Source: Pseudomonas sp. B21-056
GTDB taxonomy: Bacteria > Pseudomonadota > Gammaproteobacteria > Pseudomonadales > Pseudomonadaceae
Direction of reading: 5' to 3'
Assembly: GCF_026016325.1 (NCBI RefSeq)
Contig: NZ_CP087203.1
Location: 496,001 to 560,000 of the forward strand
Length of the DNA stretch: 64,000 nucleotides
The position numbers were made by a program, and so were the translations under genes. The notes beneath the pieces were generated by a model. It had not been told where the DNA came from. It searched no databases and worked only from the letters and a program-made list of their open reading frames with translations. Positions within the stretch are counted from its first letter, which is position 1. Each line of letters begins with the position of its first letter. Shown in pieces: positions 27,090 through 37,547 of the stretch.

Positions 27090-28796
27090 ATGTTTACACC
27101 CGCCCATTGGGCGAGGTTGTGCCTGGCTTTGCTGTGCCTGTCTCCGCTTACCCTGGCTCACGCCGCCCCGACTCCCGGTGAAACCGACCTCATCCGCGAG
27201 CGCCAGAACCGTTTGCTCGAAGAGCAGCGTCGCCGTCTGGAAGAACTCAAGGACCTGCCCGGCCAGCAAGCGAAGCCGACCCAGCCGCCCGCCCCGGTCG
27301 ACACCCGTTGCTTCCCCATCAAGACCATCGAACTCAAAGGCGCCGACAGCCTCTCCGCCAGTGAGCGCGAGCGTCTGCTCCAGCCCTACCTCGGCCAATG
27401 CCTGGGTGTGCCCCAGCTCAATGAACTGCTCAAGGTCATCACCGACCACTACATCGAGAAAGGCCTGGTCACCAGCCGTGCCTACTTGCCGCAACAGGAC
27501 CTCTCCAGCGGGCACCTGCAAGTGCTGGTGGTCGAGGGCCGCCTCGAAGGTTTGAAAGGCGCCGAGAACAGCCAATTGTCGGAGCGTGAGTTGGCGATGG
27601 CGTTTCCCGGCAAGACCGGGGAGCTGGTCAACCTGCGGGAGATCGAGCAGATGGTCGACCAGCTCAATCGCCTGCCGTCGAATCAGGCGCAGATGGAGCT
27701 GACCCCCGGCCAGAACGTCGGCGGCAGTGAAGTGCTGGTTAAAAATACCCCGCAGAAGCCCTGGCGCGTCGGCCTGTCCCGCAGCAACGACGGCCAGCGC
27801 AGCACCGGCGAGCAGCAGTGGGGTACCCGCTTCGAGTGGGACAGCCCGCTGGGCCTGGCCGATCAGTTGATGCTGCGCGGTGGTCATGACGCGATGACCG
27901 ATCACCAGCACACCTCGCGCAACGCCATGCTTTATTACAACCTGCCGTTTGGCTGGTGGAATGTCAGCTACACCTACAGCCAGAGCGAGTACCGCTCGCA
28001 GATCGCGGCCAATGGTTTCAACTTCAAGCAGACCGGCGACAGTCAGAACCATCAGTTGCGGGTCGAGCGGGTGATCTACCGCGACGCCCTGAGCAAGACC
28101 TCCCTCAACACCGGTCTGGCTTACCTGCGCAGCAACAACTTCATCGAAGACAGCAAACTGGCTCTGAGCAGCAATCGCCTGAGCGAAGCGCAGTTCGGCA
28201 TCAACCACGGGCGACGGGTCGGCGGTGCTTTCGTCAACCTGGACCTGGGCATGCAGCAAGGCATCGGCGCCTTCGATGCCCAGGCCAACCACGACCCGGC
28301 CCCCGGTCAGGCTGACGCCCGCTATCGCAAATACACCGCCACTGCCAGCTACCTGCAACCGTTCCAGCTGTGGGACGAGTCGTTCAGCTTCAGCAGCCTG
28401 ATGACCGGCCAGCACAGCGAAGACGTGCTGTTCAGCCCGCAGCGCATGAGCCTGGGCGGGGAGTCTTCGATTCGGGGCTACAAGGACCAGTCGCTGGCCG
28501 GTGACAACGGTGGCTACTGGCGCAACGACCTGCGCTGGAGCCGCCCGGTGACCCTGGAATGGCTGCGTCCGGTATTTGCCGAATACGGCACCAGCCTGGG
28601 CTATGACCAGGGTGTGATCAGCGGGACCCGCTACAACGGCGATCAGCATGGGCGCATGTCGAGCAACTCGGTGGAGTTGTTCGCCCGCGGCCAGCACCTC
28701 ACCACCAGCGTCACCTTCGCCCACTCCCTGGAACGCCCGGATGCCCTGACCGAGCGTGAGGCGCCGATCTACTTCCGAGTGGACGCCTTTTTTTGA
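27090..28796 (+). CDS. Two-partner secretion outer-membrane transporter, ShlB/FhaC/CdiB family (TpsB)
   Basis: A 568-residue outer-membrane protein. The signal peptide is MFTPAHWARLCLALLCLSPL...AHA. An N-terminal Arg/Glu-rich helix (ETDLIRERQNRLLEEQRRR) plugs the pore in this family. POTRA domains come next (CFPIKTIELKGADSLS and ARAYLPQQDLSSGHLQVLVVEGR). A 16-stranded barrel follows with the conserved motif GGESSIRGYKDQSLAGDNGGYW near residues 452-473, and the protein ends in Phe. It secretes the large exoprotein encoded 39 bp downstream. The ATG at 27090 is chosen for the signal peptide and a GAGGG six bases upstream. Confidence 0.95.
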   Translation: MFTPAHWARLCLALLCLSPLTLAHAAPTPGETDLIRERQNRLLEEQRRRLEELKDLPGQQAKPTQPPAPVDTRCFPIKTIELKGADSLSASERERLLQPYLGQCLGVPQLNELLKVITDHYIEKGLVTSRAYLPQQDLSSGHLQVLVVEGRLEGLKGAENSQLSERELAMAFPGKTGELVNLREIEQMVDQLNRLPSNQAQMELTPGQNVGGSEVLVKNTPQKPWRVGLSRSNDGQRSTGEQQWGTRFEWDSPLGLADQLMLRGGHDAMTDHQHTSRNAMLYYNLPFGWWNVSYTYSQSEYRSQIAANGFNFKQTGDSQNHQLRVERVIYRDALSKTSLNTGLAYLRSNNFIEDSKLALSSNRLSEAQFGINHGRRVGGAFVNLDLGMQQGIGAFDAQANHDPAPGQADARYRKYTATASYLQPFQLWDESFSFSSLMTGQHSEDVLFSPQRMSLGGESSIRGYKDQSLAGDNGGYWRNDLRWSRPVTLEWLRPVFAEYGTSLGYDQGVISGTRYNGDQHGRMSSNSVELFARGQHLTTSVTFAHSLERPDALTEREAPIYFRVDAFF

Positions 28797-28835
28797 TTCC
28801 GGCTTCTTTAAATTCTGCTGCAACGAGACTTGAAC

Positions 28836-31800
28836 ATGGACGATCGTCAATACGCCTTGCTGGCCCGCCAACCCTCTGCTGCCCTGAAACCCCGCGACCT
28901 GTTCTGCGGCATGCCCAAGCGCGGCCTGGCGTTCCTGCTGGCGAACGTCATGTTCTGGCAACCGATGTGGGCCCAGGCCGACGGCATCGTCGTCAGCGCA
29001 CCGGGCACCAGCCTCGGCCAGGCGGGCAACGGCGTGCCCATCGTCAATATCGCCAAGCCCAACGGCAATGGTCTGTCCCACAACCAGTTCAAGGACTACA
29101 ACGTCGGCAGCAACGGCGTCATCCTCAACAACGCCACCAACCCCGCCCAAGCCACGCAACTGGGCGGAATCATCCTTGGCAACCCGAACCTCAAGGGCAC
29201 GGCCGCCCGGGTCATTCTCAACGAAGTCAACGGCGGCAGCCCCAGCCAATTACGCGGTTACACCGAAGTGGCAGGGCAGTCGGCCCATGTCATCGTCGCC
29301 AACCCCTATGGCATCACCTGTAACGGCTGCGGTTTCATCAACACCCCGAAGGCGACCCTGACCACGGGTAAACCGATCATTGAAAACGGCCAGGTGAGTC
29401 GCTACCAGGTCGACCAGGGCAGCATCGCTATCGAAGGTGCGGGCCTCAACGCCAACAACGTCGACCGCTTCGAAATCATCACCCGCAGCGCCAAGATCAA
29501 CGCCGAGATCCAGGCGAAAAACCTGACCATCGTTGCCGGCCGCAACGACGTCGACGCTGCCACCCTCAACGCCACCGCCCGCGCCGACGACGGCAGCGCC
29601 AAACCGCAACTCGCCATCGATTCCTCGGCGCTGGGCGGCATGTACGCAGGCGCCATCAAACTGGTGGGCACCGAGGCCGGTGTCGGCGTGAAACTGGACG
29701 GTCAGATGATCGCCAGCGGCGGCGACATCCAGCTCGACGCCAATGGTCATTTGAGCCTGGCGCAAGCCACGGCGGCAGGGGCCGTCGATATCAAGGCTGC
29801 AAGTCTGGACGCCCGGGAGACGATCTATGCCGGCAGCCATGTCCAGGCGACGACCCAGGGAACCATCGACAACCGGCGCGCCATTGCCGCGCGCGACAGT
29901 GTCACGCTGACGACGAACGGCCAGCTCAACAACCTGGGCATCGTCGAAGCCGGGGTCAACGCCGACAACACCCGCAACCAGATCGGCGACGTCGTGCTCA
30001 CGGCGGCCAACATCGACAACCGTGGGCAAAGCGTGATCGCCAGTCGAGACTTGAAAGCCACGACCACACAAACCCTCGACAATCGCGGCGGCACCTTTGC
30101 TGCAGGGAAAACCCTGACACTCAACAGCAAAGACATCGACAACCGCGCCGGCACGCTGGTCAGCCAGGGTGAAATGAAAGCGGTGGCGACTGGAACGCTG
30201 GATAACCGTGATGACGGGATTATCGCCAGCGATGGCAAGCAGAGCCTTGTTGCTGAAACGCTAAAAAACACCGACGGTGTCATCAGCAGCAAAGACACCC
30301 TGGAGTTCGAAACAACAGCCCTGGATAACAGCGGAGGCAAAATTGCCGCCAACGCCGGGCTGACCCTTGACGGTGACAGTGTCGAAAATGGTGGCGGACA
30401 GATCACCAGCCAGGGCGACATCGTTGCCACGCTGAACAGCTTCAACCAGCAGAACGGCAAGTTGATCAGCCAGGGGAAACTGACCCTGACTGCGGACAGT
30501 ATCGACAACAGTGCCGATGGCTATATGGCCTCGGTCAAGGCCATGAGCCTGACCGCTCGCAAGCACCTGCTCAATAACGGTAAAGCCATCATCAGCACCG
30601 AGCAGGGGCTGACGATCAGCGGCGGCGGTCTCGATAACGCCAATGGCAGTCTGCTTAGCCAAGGCAACCTGACGGTCGATATCACCGGTGATTTCGTCAA
30701 TCGCGACGGCAGCGCCATCGCCCAGGCCGGAAACGTGGATGTCGAGGCGAGCAGTCTCGATAACCGGGGCGGTGTCCTGGCAAGTGTCGATGGCTGGCTG
30801 AAAACCACTCTCGACAAGGTGCTGAACAACGGCGAGTCCCTCACCGCAGGCGGCGATGCCGGATTGATCCAGGCACAGTCCGTCAACCTCGCTGCGACGC
30901 AGGCGGTGCTCAACAATGGCGGGCAGGTGTCGGCCTTGTCCGGGGCTGCCGAAATCACCACCGCCACGCTCGAAAATCGCAACGGCGCACTGCTTGCCAA
31001 GCAGGTTCTGACGGTACGCGCCCATGATCTGGATAACAGCGGCGGACGGGCTGCGGCAGACGCCGTCGATTTCGGTCTGACCGGGGCACTGACCAATCTG
31101 GATGGTTTGGTGGAGGGCGCCAATGGCCTGCTGATCGGCGCAGCGTCGATTGACAACCAGGGCGGCAAGCTACGCTCGGTGGGCAAACTGGGCTCCGCGA
31201 CCCTGACGGTTGGCCAATTGCTGGATAACCAGAGCGGCAGCATTGAGGCGGCTACCCAGGACCTGTCCTTGCAGATGGCTGGCTTCAAGAATGCTGGCGG
31301 CAATGTCCGTCATGTGGGGACCGGCACGTTAGATGTGGACCTCGCCAGGTTCAGCAACGTCGGCGGCAGTCTGACGACCTCGGGCACCTTGACCGTCGAT
31401 GCGGCGCGTTGGGATAACAGCTCGCAGATCCAGGCCGATGTGCTGGATCTGAAGGTCGGTCAGCTCAACCAATCCAGTGACGGCAAGCTGGTTGCAGTGC
31501 AAAGCATGCTCGCCACGGGTGGCACCTGGAACAACGCAGGCCTCATCAGCAGCGACGGTGATCTGGACCTGACGCTGATCGGGGCCTATGTCGGCAGCGG
31601 AAACAGTCGGGTCAGTAGCGTCGGTCAGTTCGACTTGAGCGCCGCCAGCCTCGATGTATCGAGCGGCTCGCGCCTGACTGGAGGCGGCGCCACCACCGTC
31701 ACCAGTCTCGGTGCACTGAACAATGCCGGGCGAATCACCGGTGGCGGCAAGTTCTCCCTCACAGCCGCCAACCTGACCAACACGGGCACGCTGGGCGGCG

Positions 31801-34800
31801 CCGACACCGTCGAACTGGTTGCCAACGAGGCGAGTAACGATCACGGCCTGATGTTCAGCGGCGCCGACATGGCGCTGCGCTTCAACCGCTTCACCAACTA
31901 CGTTGCGGACGTCTACAGCCTTGGCGAGCTGAATGTCGCGGCGCGCGATGGTGTCGCTCGCAGCGAACTGCTCGAGAACATCTCCGGCACCCTCGAGTCG
32001 GCAAGGGACATGTCGCTGCGCAGCGACGTGCTGATCAATCGCAAGGACGTCTTCACCACGACCGACGAGCTGGTGTCGGGCTCCATCAGTGTCAAGTGCT
32101 ATGACTGTAGCGGTGATCATCACAATGTCGACTACATAGCCAATGAAACCTATCAGAGCGTAGTGCTTGCGGACTCGGCCAGCGCCACCCTGATAAGTGG
32201 CGCGAAGCTGACCGTTGACGGCTCCATTGTCACCAATAAATACAGCGTGATGGCCTCGGCTGCCGACCTGCTGATCAAGGCCGATAACTTTGCCAACGTC
32301 GGCGCCGCTTCCGGTACCAGCGTCAGAACGCGGACCTGGAACACCGGCAGGGTCACCGACGGAACCGATGAGCGTTTCCGGGACCGGTACATCGTTCCCT
32401 ACAACGCCCAGGCCAACCCGAAACAAGTCCCTGTCAGCGCACTCAACAGCTTTCTTCAGGTAGGTGACATCACGACCGTAACGCCGGGTGTGCCGATGTC
32501 GGCGGCGGTGGTTCAATCCGGGGGCAACATCAGCATCCAGGCGACGCAGCAGCTGGAAAACAGCAGCGTCGCGCAGTTCCAGATGCCAGTGGCGGGTACG
32601 GCAAAATCAGTGGCAACCGGGGTGGCCCAATCCGCACAACCAGCGGTCGTGGTGCTCAACCCGCAATTGCCACCCGATCTGGCCCAGCAACAGGTGAACC
32701 CGACTACCCTGCCCGGGTTCACCTTGCCGACGGGCGACAATGGCCTGTTCCACGTCGTCGACAGCGCGGCGGCTGCGCAAGGCAGTCGTGACCAGAGCCT
32801 GGCCACTGTCCAGGGTTCGGATGCGAGCCGGGTCATCGTTGGCCCCAAGTACCTGATCGAGACCAATCCCGCGCTGACCGACCTCAAGCAGTTCATGAGC
32901 TCGGATTACCTGCTGGACAAGCTGGGTTATGACCCTGACACCAGTTGGAAACGCCTGGGCGATGGCTTGTACGAGCAACGCTTGATCCAACAGGCGATGC
33001 TTGCCCGCACCGGGCAACGGTTCATCGATGGGCAGACCAGCGATGAGGGCACGTTCAAGTACCTGATGAACAACGCCATCGCCAGCAAGGAACAACTGAA
33101 CCTGGCCGTCGGCGTGACCCTCACCTCGCAGCAGGTCGCCGCACTGACCCACGACATCGTCTGGATGGAGGACCAGGTCGTCAATGGCGAACACGTACTG
33201 GTGCCGGTGCTGTATCTGGCCCAGGCCAACAACCGGCTGATGGCCGATGGCGCGCTGATCCAGGGCAAGGACGTCACCCTGATTGCCGGCGCCGACCTGA
33301 AGAACGCCGGAACCTTGCGTGCCAGCGAAAACCTCTCGGCAGCGGCCGGCAACAATCTGGTCAACACACGCCTGGCCGAAGCCGGGGAGCGGCTCAAGCT
33401 GGTCGCCGGCAAAGACCTGGTCAACATGCGAGGGGGCATTCTCAAGGGCAAGGACGTCGAGCTGTCGACCTTGACCGGCGACATCCGCAACGACCGGACC
33501 GTCAGCATCATCGAGAACAGCGGCAAGGGCTTCAGCTCGAAAACCTCGGTCGTCGACACTGCGGCACGCATCGAGGCCGGTAACAACCTCACCGTGAAAG
33601 CGGCGGGCGATTTACTGAACGTGGGCGGAGCGATCACGGCGGGCAACGACGTTGACCTGAGCGCGGGAAAAGACATCGTCATCTCCGCCGCCCGCGAAGA
33701 AAACGGCTCGATGCGCAAGGACAAACGCCACTTCTGGGAACAGAGCCAGACCGTCCAGCACGCCAGCGAAGTTAAAGCCGGTGGCGACCTGAATGCCACG
33801 GCCGGCAACAACCTGACCGTCGTCGCCAGCCATCTCGAGGCCAAGGGCGATATCAATCTGTCCGGTACCGACGTATCCCTGATATCGGCGGCGAACGAAG
33901 ACTCCAGCGAATACCGTTACAAACGCAGCGGCAAGAAGATCAACAAGGAAGAAGACCATGTCCAGCAGCAGGCAACGACACTGGATGCCGGCGGTAATGT
34001 AACGGTGGCTGCACGCAATGATCTGTCGATGGTTGCGAGCAGGATCAAGGCGGGTGACGAGGCCTATCTGGTCGCGGGTAAGCAGTTGAGTCTGCTGGCT
34101 GAGCAGAATCGGGATTATTCGCTGTATGACATGAAGAAGAAGGGTGGTTGGGGCAGCTTGAAGATGCGGCACGACGAAGTGACGCAAATTACCCATGTTG
34201 GTAGCCAAATCCAGACAGGCGGCGACCTGACTCTCAAGAGCGGCGACGATCAGCGCTACCAAGTCGCTAAGTTGCAGAGCGGCAAGGATCTGACCATTGA
34301 CAGTGGTGGTGCCATTATTTTCGAGGGCGTCAAGGACCTGCATGACGAGACTCATACCAAGACCAATAACAATGCGTTCTGGAACTCCGCGAAGGGTAAG
34401 GGCAACACCGACGAAACCTTGCGTCAAACCCAGATGGCGGCGGCAGGTGCGATCACCATCAAGGCGGTTGAAGGCCTGAAGATCGATATCAAGCATGTCG
34501 ACCGGCAAACGGTCAGCCAGACCATTGATGCGATGGTAAAAGCCGATCCGCAACTGGCCTGGATCAAGGAAGCTGAGCAGCGCGGCGATGTTGACTGGCG
34601 ACAAGTGAAGGAAATCCATGAGTCCTTCAAATACAACACCTCGGGACTGGGCCCCGCTTCGCAGCTGATCATTGCCATTGCCTTGGCAGCGGTGATGGGA
34701 CCGATGATGGCTGGTTTGAACACCATGGTTCAGGCGGGAGCCATCAGCGTTGCGACCAAAGCGACGGTCAGTACCATCGATAACCGAGGCAATCTGGGCG

Positions 34801-36365
34801 CGGTGCTCAAGGACGTCACCTCCAAGGACAGCATGAAAGGCTACGCCGTATCGATCGCTACGGCAGGGGTTGCACAAGGACTCAATTACAACCCCAGCAC
34901 CGTTGGTTTCAATACTGAGGGCTTGAAGACCGTCGCCATGAAAGTGACGGCGGATGCTGCGATTAAAACAGCCGTCTATGGCGGCAGCTTCAAGGACAAC
35001 CTTGCAACTTCATTGGCCGGAACGGCGGCAAGCATTGGTGGGGCATACGGTGCCGGTAAAATCGGGGACCTGGGTCTAGCTGAGGGAGGTCTGGAGAAGA
35101 TCCTCCTGCACTCGGCCTTGGGCGGGCTGATGGCCGAGGTCATGGGAGGTGACTTCCGCACGGGGGCGATAGCGGGTGGTGCCAACGAGGCCCTGATCGG
35201 CTTGCTCGGGGATACGTTACTGCCTTCTAACCTCAAGCCTGGTACGCCTGAATATATTCAGGCCCAAGAGAATCTGGTCGCGCTTTCGAAGATAGCCGGT
35301 GTGCTGGGGGCAGCGGCCTCCAATGGGGATCTCGATGTTGCGGCGCAAGTGGCTGAAAATGGCACGCGGTACAATTTCTTAAACCATCGAGATGTTCAGG
35401 AGCTTGCTGAGAAAGCCAAAAACTGTGAGCTCGAAGGCACCTGCGATGCTTTACAGGCTGAGGCGAATGCTCGAGACGCGGCAAATCGCCAGCGGCTTAT
35501 GGATTGTCAAAAGGTTGGCAACTGCCCTGAAATTCGTGCGGAAATAGATGCTGGCTCTAAAGCCATAGACAATTTGGTTGCTACGTTACCTGAGGGAAAA
35601 TCTGCTGATATTCTGGGGAAATTTACTGGAATAGGTGGTGGCAATACCCGCGATTGGACGACAGTCGGTCAGCTTCATATTGAGCAGGTTGCTCAAATGT
35701 ATGTTGACGGAGATTCTGGGTGGGCGCCGTCGTTTGGGCAATGGTTGGATCAGTCGGGGTTCAGTCCGTTCTCTATCAATGCGCCTGGGTTGTCGGCCAC
35801 GGTAGTCCCGGGGGGAATCAAGACCAGTACGTCTGTATCTGCGGATAATGGGTATTTTGATGTTTTGCCGGGTAATGTTGGACGGACCTCTAACGAGCTT
35901 CCTGCAACTTCCGCGATTTCCCGGGAGGGGCTGCGCAATGCCTTGGCCGAGCTATCGGGTGTGCCCGTAAATATGGTGGAGGCTCCCTCGAGCGTCTGGG
36001 GAGCGTCGATAGACAACCTTAAGCAATTTTTTACGCTGGAAGGCGCAACTGTGACTCCCTCAGTAAAAAAAGGAACCACTGGTAACGCTCAAGCATTCGA
36101 CATAAAAGGAAGTGCCACTGGTATCGTGAAGGTTCAATATAGCCCCTCAACTGTTGGAAGTGAGACGCCATCAAAGCACGTGGGTGAGTATTATAAAATT
36201 GACTACTCTAATGGTGATAAGGTCAAGGTGATTGACTCTTTGGAGTATAAGCCTACATTCCAAAGTGACGGTAATCCGCAATACGATAAAAATACAAAAT
36301 ATTTGAACTCTCAAGGTGTTAAAGTTATATTCGACTCGTCAAAAAATAGGTGGGTTCCAGAATGA
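28836..36365 (+). CDS. CdiA/filamentous-haemagglutinin-like contact-dependent toxin (TpsA) with novel C-terminal domain
   Basis: A 2,509-residue exoprotein. An extended signal region (MDDRQYALLARQ...) contains the hydrophobic core GLAFLLANVMFWQPMWAQA. The TPS secretion domain has NPYG at residues 156-159 (ANPYGITCNGCGFIN). FHA-type repeats (LDNRGG, GNNLTV...) run to about residue 1,800. A DUF637-like hydrophobic segment follows (SQLIIAIALAAVMGPMMAGL, then SLAGTAASIGGAYGAG). YNFLNH at residues 2179-2184 sits where other CDI proteins carry VENN-type motifs. Beyond about residue 2,210 the DNA becomes AT-rich, and the last ~100 residues (GNAQAFDIKGSATG...KNRWVPE) are the likely toxin. I do not recognise its family. 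The stop overlaps the candidate immunity gene. Confidence 0.9.
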   Translation: MDDRQYALLARQPSAALKPRDLFCGMPKRGLAFLLANVMFWQPMWAQADGIVVSAPGTSLGQAGNGVPIVNIAKPNGNGLSHNQFKDYNVGSNGVILNNATNPAQATQLGGIILGNPNLKGTAARVILNEVNGGSPSQLRGYTEVAGQSAHVIVANPYGITCNGCGFINTPKATLTTGKPIIENGQVSRYQVDQGSIAIEGAGLNANNVDRFEIITRSAKINAEIQAKNLTIVAGRNDVDAATLNATARADDGSAKPQLAIDSSALGGMYAGAIKLVGTEAGVGVKLDGQMIASGGDIQLDANGHLSLAQATAAGAVDIKAASLDARETIYAGSHVQATTQGTIDNRRAIAARDSVTLTTNGQLNNLGIVEAGVNADNTRNQIGDVVLTAANIDNRGQSVIASRDLKATTTQTLDNRGGTFAAGKTLTLNSKDIDNRAGTLVSQGEMKAVATGTLDNRDDGIIASDGKQSLVAETLKNTDGVISSKDTLEFETTALDNSGGKIAANAGLTLDGDSVENGGGQITSQGDIVATLNSFNQQNGKLISQGKLTLTADSIDNSADGYMASVKAMSLTARKHLLNNGKAIISTEQGLTISGGGLDNANGSLLSQGNLTVDITGDFVNRDGSAIAQAGNVDVEASSLDNRGGVLASVDGWLKTTLDKVLNNGESLTAGGDAGLIQAQSVNLAATQAVLNNGGQVSALSGAAEITTATLENRNGALLAKQVLTVRAHDLDNSGGRAAADAVDFGLTGALTNLDGLVEGANGLLIGAASIDNQGGKLRSVGKLGSATLTVGQLLDNQSGSIEAATQDLSLQMAGFKNAGGNVRHVGTGTLDVDLARFSNVGGSLTTSGTLTVDAARWDNSSQIQADVLDLKVGQLNQSSDGKLVAVQSMLATGGTWNNAGLISSDGDLDLTLIGAYVGSGNSRVSSVGQFDLSAASLDVSSGSRLTGGGATTVTSLGALNNAGRITGGGKFSLTAANLTNTGTLGGADTVELVANEASNDHGLMFSGADMALRFNRFTNYVADVYSLGELNVAARDGVARSELLENISGTLESARDMSLRSDVLINRKDVFTTTDELVSGSISVKCYDCSGDHHNVDYIANETYQSVVLADSASATLISGAKLTVDGSIVTNKYSVMASAADLLIKADNFANVGAASGTSVRTRTWNTGRVTDGTDERFRDRYIVPYNAQANPKQVPVSALNSFLQVGDITTVTPGVPMSAAVVQSGGNISIQATQQLENSSVAQFQMPVAGTAKSVATGVAQSAQPAVVVLNPQLPPDLAQQQVNPTTLPGFTLPTGDNGLFHVVDSAAAAQGSRDQSLATVQGSDASRVIVGPKYLIETNPALTDLKQFMSSDYLLDKLGYDPDTSWKRLGDGLYEQRLIQQAMLARTGQRFIDGQTSDEGTFKYLMNNAIASKEQLNLAVGVTLTSQQVAALTHDIVWMEDQVVNGEHVLVPVLYLAQANNRLMADGALIQGKDVTLIAGADLKNAGTLRASENLSAAAGNNLVNTRLAEAGERLKLVAGKDLVNMRGGILKGKDVELSTLTGDIRNDRTVSIIENSGKGFSSKTSVVDTAARIEAGNNLTVKAAGDLLNVGGAITAGNDVDLSAGKDIVISAAREENGSMRKDKRHFWEQSQTVQHASEVKAGGDLNATAGNNLTVVASHLEAKGDINLSGTDVSLISAANEDSSEYRYKRSGKKINKEEDHVQQQATTLDAGGNVTVAARNDLSMVASRIKAGDEAYLVAGKQLSLLAEQNRDYSLYDMKKKGGWGSLKMRHDEVTQITHVGSQIQTGGDLTLKSGDDQRYQVAKLQSGKDLTIDSGGAIIFEGVKDLHDETHTKTNNNAFWNSAKGKGNTDETLRQTQMAAAGAITIKAVEGLKIDIKHVDRQTVSQTIDAMVKADPQLAWIKEAEQRGDVDWRQVKEIHESFKYNTSGLGPASQLIIAIALAAVMGPMMAGLNTMVQAGAISVATKATVSTIDNRGNLGAVLKDVTSKDSMKGYAVSIATAGVAQGLNYNPSTVGFNTEGLKTVAMKVTADAAIKTAVYGGSFKDNLATSLAGTAASIGGAYGAGKIGDLGLAEGGLEKILLHSALGGLMAEVMGGDFRTGAIAGGANEALIGLLGDTLLPSNLKPGTPEYIQAQENLVALSKIAGVLGAAASNGDLDVAAQVAENGTRYNFLNHRDVQELAEKAKNCELEGTCDALQAEANARDAANRQRLMDCQKVGNCPEIRAEIDAGSKAIDNLVATLPEGKSADILGKFTGIGGGNTRDWTTVGQLHIEQVAQMYVDGDSGWAPSFGQWLDQSGFSPFSINAPGLSATVVPGGIKTSTSVSADNGYFDVLPGNVGRTSNELPATSAISREGLRNALAELSGVPVNMVEAPSSVWGASIDNLKQFFTLEGATVTPSVKKGTTGNAQAFDIKGSATGIVKVQYSPSTVGSETPSKHVGEYYKIDYSNGDKVKVIDSLEYKPTFQSDGNPQYDKNTKYLNSQGVKVIFDSSKNRWVPE

Positions 36366-36961
36366 GATGCAATATGGGATTCGAAATTTCTTGGCTGGCG
36401 CCGATAGTTCCCGCCAAATCTCTGGCGGGAATTCCTCTGGCGATATCAGTTGTCGAATTCGAAAAAGTGCTTGATCGGTATTTGGTTGATAAGGATAAAG
36501 CTCTTTACCGATTTAGAGATTCGCCAGTACTCTCCATGGTAAAAGGTATCGACTCGAATGGTGATGGTGGGTATGGGTTCTCTGTCTTCGACAGAGAGTT
36601 AACAAATTGGCGGTTGTTTTTTAATACTCCAGAACATGCGGGCGCTGACCCTCGAGCGTTATATGTAATCGTTCGGTCTTGGGAAGTTTATGCTGTTAAG
36701 GCTTGGATGTTTGAAAAGTATAGGGAGGGCGGTAGTCCAGTAAATTCATACAAGGGAAAGTTGGATTGTGATATAGGCTTGGGTGATGCGTTAGGTGATC
36801 TTCTGGCTCACGCTAAGCTAGAGTTTGATGCCGAAGAGGAATGGTATGTTGCTAGTGGTGATTATAGTGGTTTGGAAGTTTCTGGTTATGGTGTCAGTTT
36901 GGAAGATAATCCTAGTCAGGTTGTAATGGCTTTGGCGGTGTTAATGAGTGAGTCGGTGTAA
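36362..36961 (+). CDS. Candidate immunity protein for the CdiA-like toxin
   Basis: A 199-residue acidic soluble protein without signal peptide or membrane helix and of no recognised family. The ATG at 36362 overlaps the exoprotein stop (ATGA), so the two are translationally coupled; an ATG at 36374 (MGFEIS) is an alternative. The DNA is strikingly AT-rich against the GC-rich neighbours, matching the composition of the toxin C-terminus. Position, coupling and composition are those of CDI immunity genes; binding to the toxin is inferred. Confidence 0.75.
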   Translation: MRCNMGFEISWLAPIVPAKSLAGIPLAISVVEFEKVLDRYLVDKDKALYRFRDSPVLSMVKGIDSNGDGGYGFSVFDRELTNWRLFFNTPEHAGADPRALYVIVRSWEVYAVKAWMFEKYREGGSPVNSYKGKLDCDIGLGDALGDLLAHAKLEFDAEEEWYVASGDYSGLEVSGYGVSLEDNPSQVVMALAVLMSESV

Positions 36962-37035
36962 AAAATTAACCAGTACTGTTTTTGATGTGCGGTTTATAGA
37001 AAAGGAATTTGTTTTTTTAGGAGGTAAGTAAAATT

Positions 37036-37077
37036 ATGCATTTTTCTCGTTCGGTTTTTACTTGTTTTTACTTTTAA
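37036..37077 (+). other. Tiny open frame behind a perfect Shine-Dalgarno sequence (possible gene debris)
   Basis: AGGAGG at 37019-37024 is followed after 11 bases by an ATG and only 13 sense codons (MHFSRSVFTCFYF) before a TAA. The 112-bp gap after the immunity gene is very AT-rich. It may be the broken start of an older immunity or orphan-module gene, or chance. There is no sign that it is a functional gene. Confidence 0.25.
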
Positions 37078-37511
37078 AACGGACACCACGGATTCCCACC
37101 GTTAGCGCTCTCCAATACTTTCGGAAAATTACGTCCAAAGCTCCAGCCGGACGCAACGGCGGTTAGAGTGGTTTTGCAGGCGGGATTTTTTTCCGAGACG
37201 ATCACGTTCATATAGAACTGGCTACCGTAGATCGTCGGCGCCCAGAGCACCATGTCGCTTCTTTCTGCGTTGTTGTCGATTTTCAATTGAATGGTGTTGA
37301 CGAGTGTTCCGCCGGTTGTGAGATCGGTCACTTGAGGGTGGTAGCAGTGATTCAAATAACCTTGCACCCTTTCTTCGACCACTTTCCGCTCCTGCGTTAA
37401 GCAATACTCGGGGCTGGCTACGCCAGTGCTCATCAGGTCATCTTTCGTATACGGATGCAGCGAGCAGCCGCTCAGCAGCAGAAAAATGACCCCTACGTGT
37501 TTTTTATACAT
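37074..37511 (-). CDS. Small lipoprotein of unknown function
   Basis: A 145-residue protein with a short lipoprotein signal (MYKKHVGVIFLLLSGCS) and lipobox LSGC, giving a lipidated Cys near residue 16. The mature part contains four further Cys residues (YCLTQ, HCYHP, ACKTT, WCPF), which may pair in the periplasm. I do not recognise the family. It points toward the AT-rich tail of the toxin/immunity module and has intermediate base composition, so it may be part of the same acquired segment. Confidence 0.65.
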   Translation of the reverse strand: MYKKHVGVIFLLLSGCSLHPYTKDDLMSTGVASPEYCLTQERKVVEERVQGYLNHCYHPQVTDLTTGGTLVNTIQLKIDNNAERSDMVLWAPTIYGSQFYMNVIVSEKNPACKTTLTAVASGWSFGRNFPKVLESANGGNPWCPF

Positions 37512-37547
37512 TGATGAACGTCCTGGTTGTTCGGTGGAGGTGTTGCG

